DNA from: an uncultured Candidatus Saccharibacteria bacterium
Lineage (GTDB): Bacteria > Patescibacteriota > Saccharimonadia > Saccharimonadales > Saccharimonadaceae
DNA: 54,964 nucleotides
Assembly: GCA_938041005.1 (NCBI GenBank)
Contig: CALHZJ010000114.1
Location: forward strand, 1-54,964
Direction of reading: 5' to 3'
Shown here: positions 41,802 to 48,469 of the stretch, piece by piece
How positions within the stretch are numbered: the first letter of the stretch is position 1
Layout: the number at the start of each line of letters is the position of its first letter
Position numbers and translations under genes: made by a program
Notes under the pieces: model-generated
Database searches by the model: none
The model's input: the letters and a program-made list of their open reading frames with translations, nothing else
Told to the model about the DNA's origin: nothing

Positions 41802-44009
41802 TTAATATCTTGGTGGCAGTTCACGAACATTCATCGTGCTAATCGCACCAGTGTTTTGATAATTATTGTAAGCCCAAATGTAAGTATCTGCCCTCAAGTT
41901 GATGATTTCTGCTGGAGTTCCAGGGTGCATATTCGGATCATTCTTTGCAGATGAAGCATGCTTTCCACCGTATGTTCGCCGCAAGAACAAGCGTCCAGTT
42001 TTAATTGGTCCGTTAACCTTCAGTTGCTTCTTACCGCAAGAAGATTCAGAAACTCCACTTAGCCAATCTCCGAAGCTAATTACCACGCCACAAGTACTAA
42101 CATATCCGTCTTTCTGAGTAATCAACCAAGCATTCACTTCCCCAACCGAAGGCTCTATAATAATATCCTTCGCGTAGATAATTAGTTGTGGCAATTGGCG
42201 CACATCATTCGTGTCTGTGTATAGCAAATCACCCGAAATCCTAACTACACCCGAGGACTTTATGACTATACTCTTGCCTACGCTTAATTTTGACCCCGTT
42301 AAGGTTACGTTTCCAGCGTTATATTCACCCGAAGCTAGACTATTCACATCTACATTGCCAGAGATATTACCTCTCGTCCCACCAACCGACGGTAAAGTAA
42401 AATTATCTGGAACTGAACTAGTGCTACTGAAATTACCAAACTTTGGAGTATTAGCGAAAGTCAATTTGTTGTAATCGCGTGGATTTACACCCGAGCGACC
42501 ATTAAATGATGATGACAATCCAGCCCCTGAAGCTGATTCAGCATTACCATTGGCAATAATTCCATATTCACTCCAAGAACCGTACACATTCTGATTTGCA
42601 CTTGAAGTCTTATTCGTAATAACATCCTTATCTGTCTTAATGTCGCCACCCCACACCTGAACTTTAGGGGTTTTACCAACAGTTACACACTGAGCTTGGC
42701 TAGTTTTGAATGTATGATGATTAGCGTTTTGATTATAAGCGCTAACCATAGCAACGTAACAAATCTTGTCACCAAATTGCAAATTTGAAGACGATACATC
42801 ATCAGTGTGACTGTTAAGCATCGTCACCGATTGATTCAACTGCAACTCACCTGTATGTTTGGTTTTTACAAGGTCACCCTGACAATCAACAGCTCCGTTG
42901 ATATTTTTTATGGCTTCACAAGGCCAGTTGTCACTCCAAGTAACAATACCCTCCCTGGCTGGCAAAACCAGATTTTGTCCTTTTGGGACTTTATATTTTA
43001 CAACAGTATAGTACTTGTCATTATTCTTGGTTTTTGTGGTTGACCCGTCATGACCAAAACTAGCATTTATACCAGCAACCTTATTCTCGCCAACATCGAT
43101 AGTTTTTTGACTAACACTTAGAGTTGGGGTGAGGTTGTAATGTTCAATTATCTCAACTGATATACTATAATCTATGCCAACTGCTGGACAATTATCTATT
43201 TGCCATGCATCCTGTGCATATTGGGTTGTGCTAAGGCAATAAGAGTTTCCATACGCCGGGTAAGCGTGATTATATCCGTTAATCTGACGATAAAGTCCAT
43301 TAACTCTCACGGTACCACTATTTTTTATACCACCCGGAACAATCACATCAAAATACACTGGATTAGAAAACCAATATCTAGTATATGGATTTTTCATTGA
43401 CAATACAGTTTTACCATTCAGATCATCACTAGAAGCCAAAGATACGTTAGTAAAATCATTACTACTGACTTTCATATTATATAATTTTCTATAATCATAA
43501 GTCATAGCTGGATACATACACCCTGCTCTATCGTTTGGAGGTCTATCGTTGCCATGACTAGGGTCAAGAACCCATCTTTGATCATCTACGTAAATCTGAT
43601 ACCCACCCAGCCACACTGCTTCACACACTGAATTATATTGTGGCTGAACCATAGTTCCGCACAAAAATACAATCATATTGAGTCGTAAGCGTATTCTTGT
43701 GTCTCCATAATTAACTTTAATCGGGCTGATAGAGTTACCTCGAGATTCAGACGAAATCCACGTAACAGTCTGATACGCTGCACCATGATTTATAGCGGCT
43801 CTTAGATTCGAAAAATTCCCAGAGTTAATGTTATTTGATAAGGCTGACCTACACGCATCATCCCAACTAACCGCAGAACTTATACCACTGGGTAAATTGT
43901 CATTTAAGTAGCTATCCGAATATGCACTTGCAGATAATGAACCAATAAACGAAATTATAAATACGACTACCCCTATTGCTATAACTCTTTTGAAATTTGC
44001 ATATAACAT
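41802..44009 (-). CDS. Large secreted protein of the pilus locus, unknown (adhesin candidate)
   Basis: The 735-residue protein has a signal peptide (hydrophobic core about 8-27, cut near SASAYSD). It has a cysteine-containing middle with two PKD/Ig-like parts, one near LTPTLSVSQKTIDVGENK. The C-terminal beta-rich region has LTGSKLSVGKSIVIKSSG and IYAKDIIIEPSVGEVNAWLI, and ends near GTPAEIINLRADTYIWAYN. There is no membrane anchor at the C-terminus. I prefer ATG at 44009 with GTGAGGT upstream; a TTG lies 6 nt before. It is 5' to pilM in the same operon, where it could act as a pilus-associated tip or adhesin protein. This is inference from position only; no PilY1 domain is recognised. Confidence 0.65.
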   Translation of the reverse strand: MLYANFKRVIAIGVVVFIISFIGSLSASAYSDSYLNDNLPSGISSAVSWDDACRSALSNNINSGNFSNLRAAINHGAAYQTVTWISSESRGNSISPIKVNYGDTRIRLRLNMIVFLCGTMVQPQYNSVCEAVWLGGYQIYVDDQRWVLDPSHGNDRPPNDRAGCMYPAMTYDYRKLYNMKVSSNDFTNVSLASSDDLNGKTVLSMKNPYTRYWFSNPVYFDVIVPGGIKNSGTVRVNGLYRQINGYNHAYPAYGNSYCLSTTQYAQDAWQIDNCPAVGIDYSISVEIIEHYNLTPTLSVSQKTIDVGENKVAGINASFGHDGSTTKTKNNDKYYTVVKYKVPKGQNLVLPAREGIVTWSDNWPCEAIKNINGAVDCQGDLVKTKHTGELQLNQSVTMLNSHTDDVSSSNLQFGDKICYVAMVSAYNQNANHHTFKTSQAQCVTVGKTPKVQVWGGDIKTDKDVITNKTSSANQNVYGSWSEYGIIANGNAESASGAGLSSSFNGRSGVNPRDYNKLTFANTPKFGNFSSTSSVPDNFTLPSVGGTRGNISGNVDVNSLASGEYNAGNVTLTGSKLSVGKSIVIKSSGVVRISGDLLYTDTNDVRQLPQLIIYAKDIIIEPSVGEVNAWLITQKDGYVSTCGVVISFGDWLSGVSESSCGKKQLKVNGPIKTGRLFLRRTYGGKHASSAKNDPNMHPGTPAEIINLRADTYIWAYNNYQNTGAISTMNVRELPPRY

Positions 44010-44011
44010 AT

Positions 44012-44557
44012 TCAATTTACCTCACTTGGAGCAATAATGGGCCTGTTATTAATCGAATTATAATTAATTTTGACTGACGCTAACCATTTGCGTAAAATTG
44101 CCGGTGGTTTAGCTGAGGGAGAGAACTTGTCACTATACTTGACACCAGACTTAATTAACAACTCAATTTCATTTATATACTTCTCTGCATTTTTAGAATC
44201 ATTTAATTGTAAATAGTAATTTACCAATATATAATCACAGTTAATGTCAAGGTTAAAGCTGTCTTTTTTTAATATATTTTGTGTTATACCGTGTAGACTA
44301 TTAATATCACCCGAATTAATAATTGATGAAGCGGATGTAATTACTGAGTTATCACATACAATACGAGGCGAGCGAGAAACTTTGTTTGAATCTATCACAG
44401 AACCAACATCGTGGCTTGGAGTCCTTAATTTAGAATAAAAGAATACACTAAAAACAGATACTGACATTAAAACCAAGAAAAGACCCACAAATAACAAACC
44501 TATACGTTTATTATTTGTTAACCACACCCTAAGTCGTTTAAGAGACAATCTCTCCAT
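44012..44557 (-). CDS. Membrane-anchored protein at the head of the pilus operon, unknown
   Basis: The 181-residue protein has a basic N-terminus (MERLSLKRLRVWLTNNKR), one membrane helix (about 21-43) and an outside domain with two cysteines. The C-terminal half is alpha-helical (YYLQLNDSKNAEKYINEIELLI), like a TPR pair. Its TGA stop overlaps the start region of the large secreted protein, so the two are coupled. A promoter TTGAAA-17-TAGAAT ends 7 nt before the ATG, so it is probably leaderless. Confidence 0.65.
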   Translation of the reverse strand: MERLSLKRLRVWLTNNKRIGLLFVGLFLVLMSVSVFSVFFYSKLRTPSHDVGSVIDSNKVSRSPRIVCDNSVITSASSIINSGDINSLHGITQNILKKDSFNLDINCDYILVNYYLQLNDSKNAEKYINEIELLIKSGVKYSDKFSPSAKPPAILRKWLASVKINYNSINNRPIIAPSEVN

Positions 44558-44564
44558 ACTGCTT

Positions 44565-44593
44565 ATTCTAATCCATTTTTACTTTTTTTTCAA
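44565..44593 (-). promoter_or_regulatory. Promoter of the pilus operon
   Basis: On the minus strand TTGAAA (44588-44593), a 17-nt spacer and TAGAAT (44565-44570) are present, with the ATG 7 nt further on. It directly abuts the terminator of the arcC fragment. Confidence 0.65.
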
Positions 44594-44626
44594 ATAAAAA
44601 CACTGCTCTGGGGACGAGCAGTGTTT
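44591..44626 (-). terminator. Terminator of the arcC fragment
   Basis: On the minus strand an 11-bp perfect stem AAACACTGCTC/GAGCAGTGTTT is followed by TTTTATTTG. It is 17 nt past the stop of the carbamate kinase fragment and seems to be the original gene's terminator. Confidence 0.85.
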
Positions 44627-44642
44627 GAATCTTTACATTCTA

Positions 44643-44816
44643 TTAATTTTTGATAATAGTACCAGCAGTGCCGTTGATAGCGTCAGCAGTTTTTTCTAAT
44701 GAGGTTATAATTGCCGTACGATTTGCCCCTCCCGCAAGAAACTGCAAGGTGGCTTGAGTTTTTGGTAACATTGAACCAGCAGCAAACTGACCATCGTCTG
44801 CTGCAAGATATTTCTT
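44643..44816 (-). pseudogene. arcC: Carbamate kinase C-terminal fragment (arcC remnant)
   Basis: A minus-strand frame of 57 codons ends at TAA (44645-44643). It reads KKYLAADDGQFAAGSMLPKT, then a helix, then GGANRTAIITSLEKTADA and NGTAGTII. This is the C-terminal end of carbamate kinases (FAxGSMxPK, AIITSLxxxxxAxxGxAGT), the ATP-forming step of the arginine deiminase pathway. Upstream an in-frame TAG (44819-44817) precedes it and the rest of the gene is gone, replaced by the ychF promoter region. There is no start codon for the frame. The preserved C-terminus and terminator suggest a fairly recent deletion. Confidence 0.8.
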
Positions 44817-44881
44817 CTATTTCATAATACTTATGACAACCCAATAAACTATAATCCACAAGTGTTTGATATAATAAAGTT

Positions 44882-45961
44882 ATGAGTTTATCTATTGGAA
44901 TTGTTGGTTTGCCGAATGTCGGCAAGTCGACACTTTTTAACGCTTTAACAAATAATGACATTTTGGCGGCTAATTATCCGTTTGCGACAATTGAGCCGAA
45001 CACAGGAATTGTTCCCGTACTAGATAATCGCCTGCAAATTTTAGCCGATCTTTATCGCGCGCAAAAAATTATTCCAGCCACCGTCACTTTCGTCGATATC
45101 GCTGGGCTGGTTGCTGGCGCGTCTAAGGGTGAAGGTCTGGGCAATAAATTTCTACACAATATCAGAGAGTGTGACGCGATTGTTCACGTTGTCCGTGCGT
45201 TTGAGAATTCAAAGATTCTGCGCCATGATGAAGCGCCAATTGACCCAAAAAAGGATATTGATATTATCAATACTGAGCTGATTCTGGCCGATCTACAAAC
45301 TCTTGAAAAACGCCTGCCTCAGCTTCAAAAAGAAGCTAAAGCAAACCCAAAAGCTCGCCAAAAAGTTGAATATCTACAATCTTTAATCGACAATTTACAA
45401 AAAGGTGTACCAATTTCCGCTCTGTCAGATGTGGATTTTGAGGCAATTTCCGACCTACACCTTCTTACCGCCAAACCCGTCATTTACGCGTTTAATGTCG
45501 ACGAAGAAGGATTAAACAATTCCGATCTACATAGTCAATTGACCGAACTCGTAAGTCCCGCAAAAACCGTCTTTGTCTGCGCAAAACTGGAAGAAGAATT
45601 GAAGGGCTTATCTGAAAATGACGCCAAAGAGTTATTAGAAAGCTACGGCGTCAAGGAAACTGGACTCGCCAAACTTATTCACGCAGCCTACGATACGCTC
45701 GGACTACAAAGCTACTTAACTGCGGGCGAAAAAGAAGTCCGAGCTTGGACAATTCACAAAGGCTGGACTGCACCGCAAGCCGCGGGCGTTATTCACTCGG
45801 ATTTTGAGCGCGGATTTATTGCCGCACAGATTGTTGATTTTGATGATTTAGTCACTGCAGGGTCTGAGGTTAAGGCTCGTGAAAACGGCAAAATTCGCAC
45901 TGAAGGAAAAACTTACGTCATGCAACCGAATGACGTTGTTGAGTTTCGGTTTAACGTTTAG
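44882..45961 (+). CDS. ychF: YchF/OLA1 family P-loop ATPase
   Basis: The 359-residue Obg-like ATPase has G1 GLPNVGKSTLFNALT (8-22), ANYPFATIEPNTG (G2 region), G3 VTFVDIAGLVAGAS, a changed G4 (AFNVDE), and a C-terminal TGS domain (AWTIHKGWTAPQAAGVIHSDFERGFI) ending EFRFNV. It binds ribosomes and prefers ATP. An extended TGATATAAT (44870-44875) ends 6 nt before the ATG and no SD is present, so it is probably leaderless. Its 3' end overlaps convergent tlyA by 11 nt. Confidence 0.96.
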   Translation: MSLSIGIVGLPNVGKSTLFNALTNNDILAANYPFATIEPNTGIVPVLDNRLQILADLYRAQKIIPATVTFVDIAGLVAGASKGEGLGNKFLHNIRECDAIVHVVRAFENSKILRHDEAPIDPKKDIDIINTELILADLQTLEKRLPQLQKEAKANPKARQKVEYLQSLIDNLQKGVPISALSDVDFEAISDLHLLTAKPVIYAFNVDEEGLNNSDLHSQLTELVSPAKTVFVCAKLEEELKGLSENDAKELLESYGVKETGLAKLIHAAYDTLGLQSYLTAGEKEVRAWTIHKGWTAPQAAGVIHSDFERGFIAAQIVDFDDLVTAGSEVKARENGKIRTEGKTYVMQPNDVVEFRFNV

Positions 45962-46673
45962 TTAATTTCAATTTGTAAAATCGCTCAAGATTACCCTTAC
46001 TACCAGCTACTTCACTATCTTTTTTATCTAAGATAACAAAATACTTTTTCGCCCAATCTTCAAAGTCGGACAAAATCTGTCGACGAACTTTATCGTTTTT
46101 AATAATTCCCTTATTAACCTGATGCCGCCCCGCTTCGAATTGAGGCTTCACCATAGCAACCAATATCGTATTTGTATTCATCAAATTTTCAGCCACATGC
46201 GGCAAAATTTCCCTCAGAGATATAAACGACACATCGCCCACAATAATATCAATTGCTTCATCTGTATAAAAATCACGAATATCGGTCTTTTCGTGAAGAA
46301 CAATTTTTGGGTTCGGTCTCAAACTTGGATGGAGCTGGTCAGTTCCAACATCAACAGCAAATACTTTTTTGGCGCCATGACGCAGCGAATAGTCAGTAAA
46401 TCCGCCCGTACTCGAGCCAATGTCCAGAACAGTTTTATCCTGAAAATTAAGATGAAAATACTCCGCTACGCTTGCCAGTTTTAAGCCGGCTCGCGAAACG
46501 TAAGTTTCCTTCTTCTCGAGCTTTATTTCGTCCGAATCAGATACCATAGTCCCTGATTTCTGGACAATTTTCTTATTCAAAAAAACATAGCCCAGGCGAA
46601 TAAAATTATCCGCCTGAGACCTTGTTGTCACCAAACCGCGCTCGACCAGAGCTTTATCTAATCGCTGTTTCAT
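45951..46673 (-). CDS. tlyA: TlyA-family rRNA 2'-O-methyltransferase
   Basis: The 240-residue protein has an S4 RNA-binding domain (RLDKALVERGLVTTRSQADNFIRLGYVFLN, 3-33). An FtsJ/RrmJ-like methyltransferase domain follows, with SAM motif VLDIGSSTGGFTDYSLRHGAK (near 80), VGDVSFISLREILP and MVKPQFEAGR. TlyA methylates 16S and 23S rRNA in mycobacteria. It lies 9 nt after efp in the same direction, with little SD. Confidence 0.92.
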   Translation of the reverse strand: MKQRLDKALVERGLVTTRSQADNFIRLGYVFLNKKIVQKSGTMVSDSDEIKLEKKETYVSRAGLKLASVAEYFHLNFQDKTVLDIGSSTGGFTDYSLRHGAKKVFAVDVGTDQLHPSLRPNPKIVLHEKTDIRDFYTDEAIDIIVGDVSFISLREILPHVAENLMNTNTILVAMVKPQFEAGRHQVNKGIIKNDKVRRQILSDFEDWAKKYFVILDKKDSEVAGSKGNLERFYKLKLTKR

Positions 46674-46682
46674 TAAATAGAA

Positions 46683-47243
46683 CTATTTCTTTCGCTCGCG
46701 ATATTCACCAGTCGATGTGTCAACGCTAATGATGTCGCCCTGCTTGATAAATGCTGGAACTTTGACAACTAGCCCTGTCTCCAAAGTAGCGTCTTTTAGC
46801 ACAGATGAAGTCGTATCGCCCTTAACCACATCTTCCGTGTAGGTAACTTCCAGATATTTATTCTTTGGTAGTTCAACGTTAATCACTCGACCGTCGAAGA
46901 ATTGAAGGCTTAATTCGTCGCCTTCTTTCAGGTATTTACTGGCGTCATCCACGATTTCCGCAGCCAGCTCAAATTGCTCAAAGCTAGTCGGATCCATGAA
47001 ATAGAACTTGTCGCCGTCGTTATACAAATATTGCGCAGTTTTATTATTTACTTCCGCAGCTTCGATTCGCTCTTGACCCTTGAAAGTCTTTGGAATAACA
47101 CTTCCGTCAATTAGGTTTTTCAATTTCACGTTAACAATCGAACCGCCACGACCCATAACTTTTTGGCCGTATTCTACGACGCGATATGGCTTGCCGTCAA
47201 TTTGACAAACTACGCCTTTTTTCAAATCAGTTGGCTGATACAT
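46683..47243 (-). CDS. efp: Elongation factor P
   Basis: The 186-residue protein relieves ribosome stalling at polyproline. It begins MYQPTDLKKGVVCQIDGKPYRV, has the KLKNL and TFKGQERIEAAEV segments of domain I, YNDGDKFYFMDPTSFEQF, and a C-terminal OB domain ending GEYRERKK. The tip of the domain I loop reads GRGGS with Arg32 where the modified Lys34 of E. coli (PGKGQA) would be. The SD is AAAGGAG. It is separated from rpsR by a terminator. Confidence 0.95.
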   Translation of the reverse strand: MYQPTDLKKGVVCQIDGKPYRVVEYGQKVMGRGGSIVNVKLKNLIDGSVIPKTFKGQERIEAAEVNNKTAQYLYNDGDKFYFMDPTSFEQFELAAEIVDDASKYLKEGDELSLQFFDGRVINVELPKNKYLEVTYTEDVVKGDTTSSVLKDATLETGLVVKVPAFIKQGDIISVDTSTGEYRERKK

Positions 47244-47257
47244 ATTTTCTCCTTTCC

Positions 47258-47301
47258 AATAAAATATCTCGCTGCCAAATATGTAATAGCAACGAGATAT
47301 T
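47258..47301 (-). terminator. Terminator of rpsF-ssb-rpsR, just upstream of efp
   Basis: On the minus strand AATATCTCGTTGC pairs with GCAGCGAGATATT (13 bp, one G-U) around a 13-nt loop, followed by TTTATT. It lies only 8 nt from the efp SD, so it may also regulate entry into efp. Confidence 0.78.
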
Positions 47302-47316
47302 GCGCATTAAACGTTC

Positions 47317-47514
47317 CTAGTTGCTGCTAACAAATGGCAACAAAGCCAAGTGGCGAGCACGCTTAATTGCTACTGCCAAGCTTCGCTGTTGCTTTTCGCT
47401 CAAACCAGTCTTGCTGATTGGCTCGATTTGACCGTAAACATTGATGTAACGTTGCAAAGTTTTTACATCTTTATAGTCAAAAATAATCGGTGGATTTTTC
47501 TTCAATTGTGCCAT
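47317..47514 (-). CDS. rpsR: 30S ribosomal protein bS18
   Basis: The 65-residue protein contains IFDYKDVKTLQRYINVYGQIEPISKTGLS-type sequence and QRSLAVAIKRARHLALLPF, the bS18 signature. No cysteine zinc ligands are present. It starts behind AAGGAG, 13 nt after ssb. Confidence 0.96.
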   Translation of the reverse strand: MAQLKKNPPIIFDYKDVKTLQRYINVYGQIEPISKTGLSEKQQRSLAVAIKRARHLALLPFVSSN

Positions 47515-47527
47515 TTTAATCTCCTTA

Positions 47528-47950
47528 TTAGAATGGAATTTCGCTTAGGTCAATTGGCTTATCGTCAATTTCCGTTACGACTTCCTCTTTTTTAGTAGTC
47601 TTTGGTGCTGCAGAACCTGAATTGTCGCCGCTTGGACCGTCTAAGAACGTTACATCTGAAGCAGTGACTTCAATTCGACTCTGTCTTTTACCAGTATCCT
47701 TATCTTCCCAGCTATCCTGTCGCAGTCGTCCTTGGATCAAAACCCGACGACCTTTGCTTAGATATTGCATTACCAAATCACCAAGTTTATCCCAGGCTGT
47801 GATATTGAAAAAGTCAGCCTGATCGTCTTGAGATTGTCGATCAACAGCAATACTGAAACTAACTACATTCTTGCCAGAAGCAGTTGTTCGCTGTTCTGGA
47901 TCGCGTGTCAATCTACCCAACAAAATCACTTGATTGATACTTCGTGCCAT
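47528..47950 (-). CDS. ssb: Single-stranded DNA-binding protein
   Basis: The 140-residue protein has an N-terminal OB fold (MARSINQVILLGRLTRDPEQRTTASGK; FFNITAWDKLGDL; KGRRVLIQGRL). A short flexible linker and the acidic tip DDKPIDLSEIPF follow, the docking tail for DNA repair and replication proteins. It lies between rpsF and rpsR as in most bacteria. Confidence 0.96.
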   Translation of the reverse strand: MARSINQVILLGRLTRDPEQRTTASGKNVVSFSIAVDRQSQDDQADFFNITAWDKLGDLVMQYLSKGRRVLIQGRLRQDSWEDKDTGKRQSRIEVTASDVTFLDGPSGDNSGSAAPKTTKKEEVVTEIDDKPIDLSEIPF

Positions 47951-47985
47951 ATTCTATCCCCTCTTTTACCTTACGGCAGTTAGGC

Positions 47986-48339
47986 TTATTTACTTGATTC
48001 GCTTGAATCAGATTCTTCGTTGCGTGCTTTTTGCTCGCTTAATGCTTGACGAGTTTTTTCATCAGTTTTTACCAATAGGTAACGCAAAACTTCATCGGTA
48101 ATATTAAGTGTGTTTGAAATCTTCAATAAAGCTGGTGCTGGCAATTTAACCTCAAAGCAAACGTAAACTGCAAAATCTTCACGCTTGATTGTGTAGGCCA
48201 ATTTTTTCTTGCCCCAGTTATCTTCTTTGGTAATTTCACCACCGTTAGTAGTGATTAAACCACGTACCTTATCCAACGCTGAATCTAGATTAGCCTCTAA
48301 ATCCGGGTGAATAAGAACAGTTAGTTCGTATTCGTTCAT
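47986..48339 (-). CDS. rpsF: 30S ribosomal protein bS6
   Basis: The 117-residue protein begins MNEYELTVLIHPDLEANLD and has NWGKKKLAYTIKREDFAVYVCFE and VLRYLLVK, the bS6 pattern. The ATG at 48339 has GAGGAGG just upstream, so the seven codons further 5' are left out. The C-terminal 20 residues are Glu/Ser-rich. First gene of rpsF-ssb-rpsR. Confidence 0.95.
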   Translation of the reverse strand: MNEYELTVLIHPDLEANLDSALDKVRGLITTNGGEITKEDNWGKKKLAYTIKREDFAVYVCFEVKLPAPALLKISNTLNITDEVLRYLLVKTDEKTRQALSEQKARNEESDSSESSK

Positions 48340-48368
48340 GTTTCCTCCTCTGGAATCCATTTACGGAT

Positions 48369-48390
48369 GCTTACGCTGTCTCACGTAAGC
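48369..48390 (-). promoter_or_regulatory. Leader hairpin of the rpsF operon
   Basis: A perfect 7-bp hairpin GCTTACG/CGTAAGC with an 8-nt loop is followed by ATCCGTAAATGGAT, which can form a second small hairpin, all within the rpsF 5' leader. It may be an S6:S18 autoregulatory site, which often has a CCG element, but I cannot confirm the motif. Confidence 0.4.
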
Positions 48391-48411
48391 TTAGGTTAAT
48401 ATTCAATTGCT

Positions 48412-48420
48412 ATTATATCA
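48412..48420 (-). promoter_or_regulatory. Extended -10 of the rpsF operon
   Basis: TGATATAAT is read on the minus strand. The -35 region 17 nt upstream is weak. The leader would be about 65 nt. Confidence 0.5.
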
Positions 48421-48469
48421 CTAAACAGCCAATATTGCCAATCTCACCACTGATAAATCGTAGCAATTG

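Noticed and set aside
44012..44014. UGA recoding as in SR1/Gracilibacteria
   Set aside because: UGA terminates genes here (for example at 44012-44014), and long frames contain no in-frame UGA at conserved glycines.
44683..44961. A 92-codon minus-strand frame near the ychF start
   Set aside because: It is out of frame with the arcC fragment and overlaps the ychF start in antisense. The arcC reading is the meaningful one.
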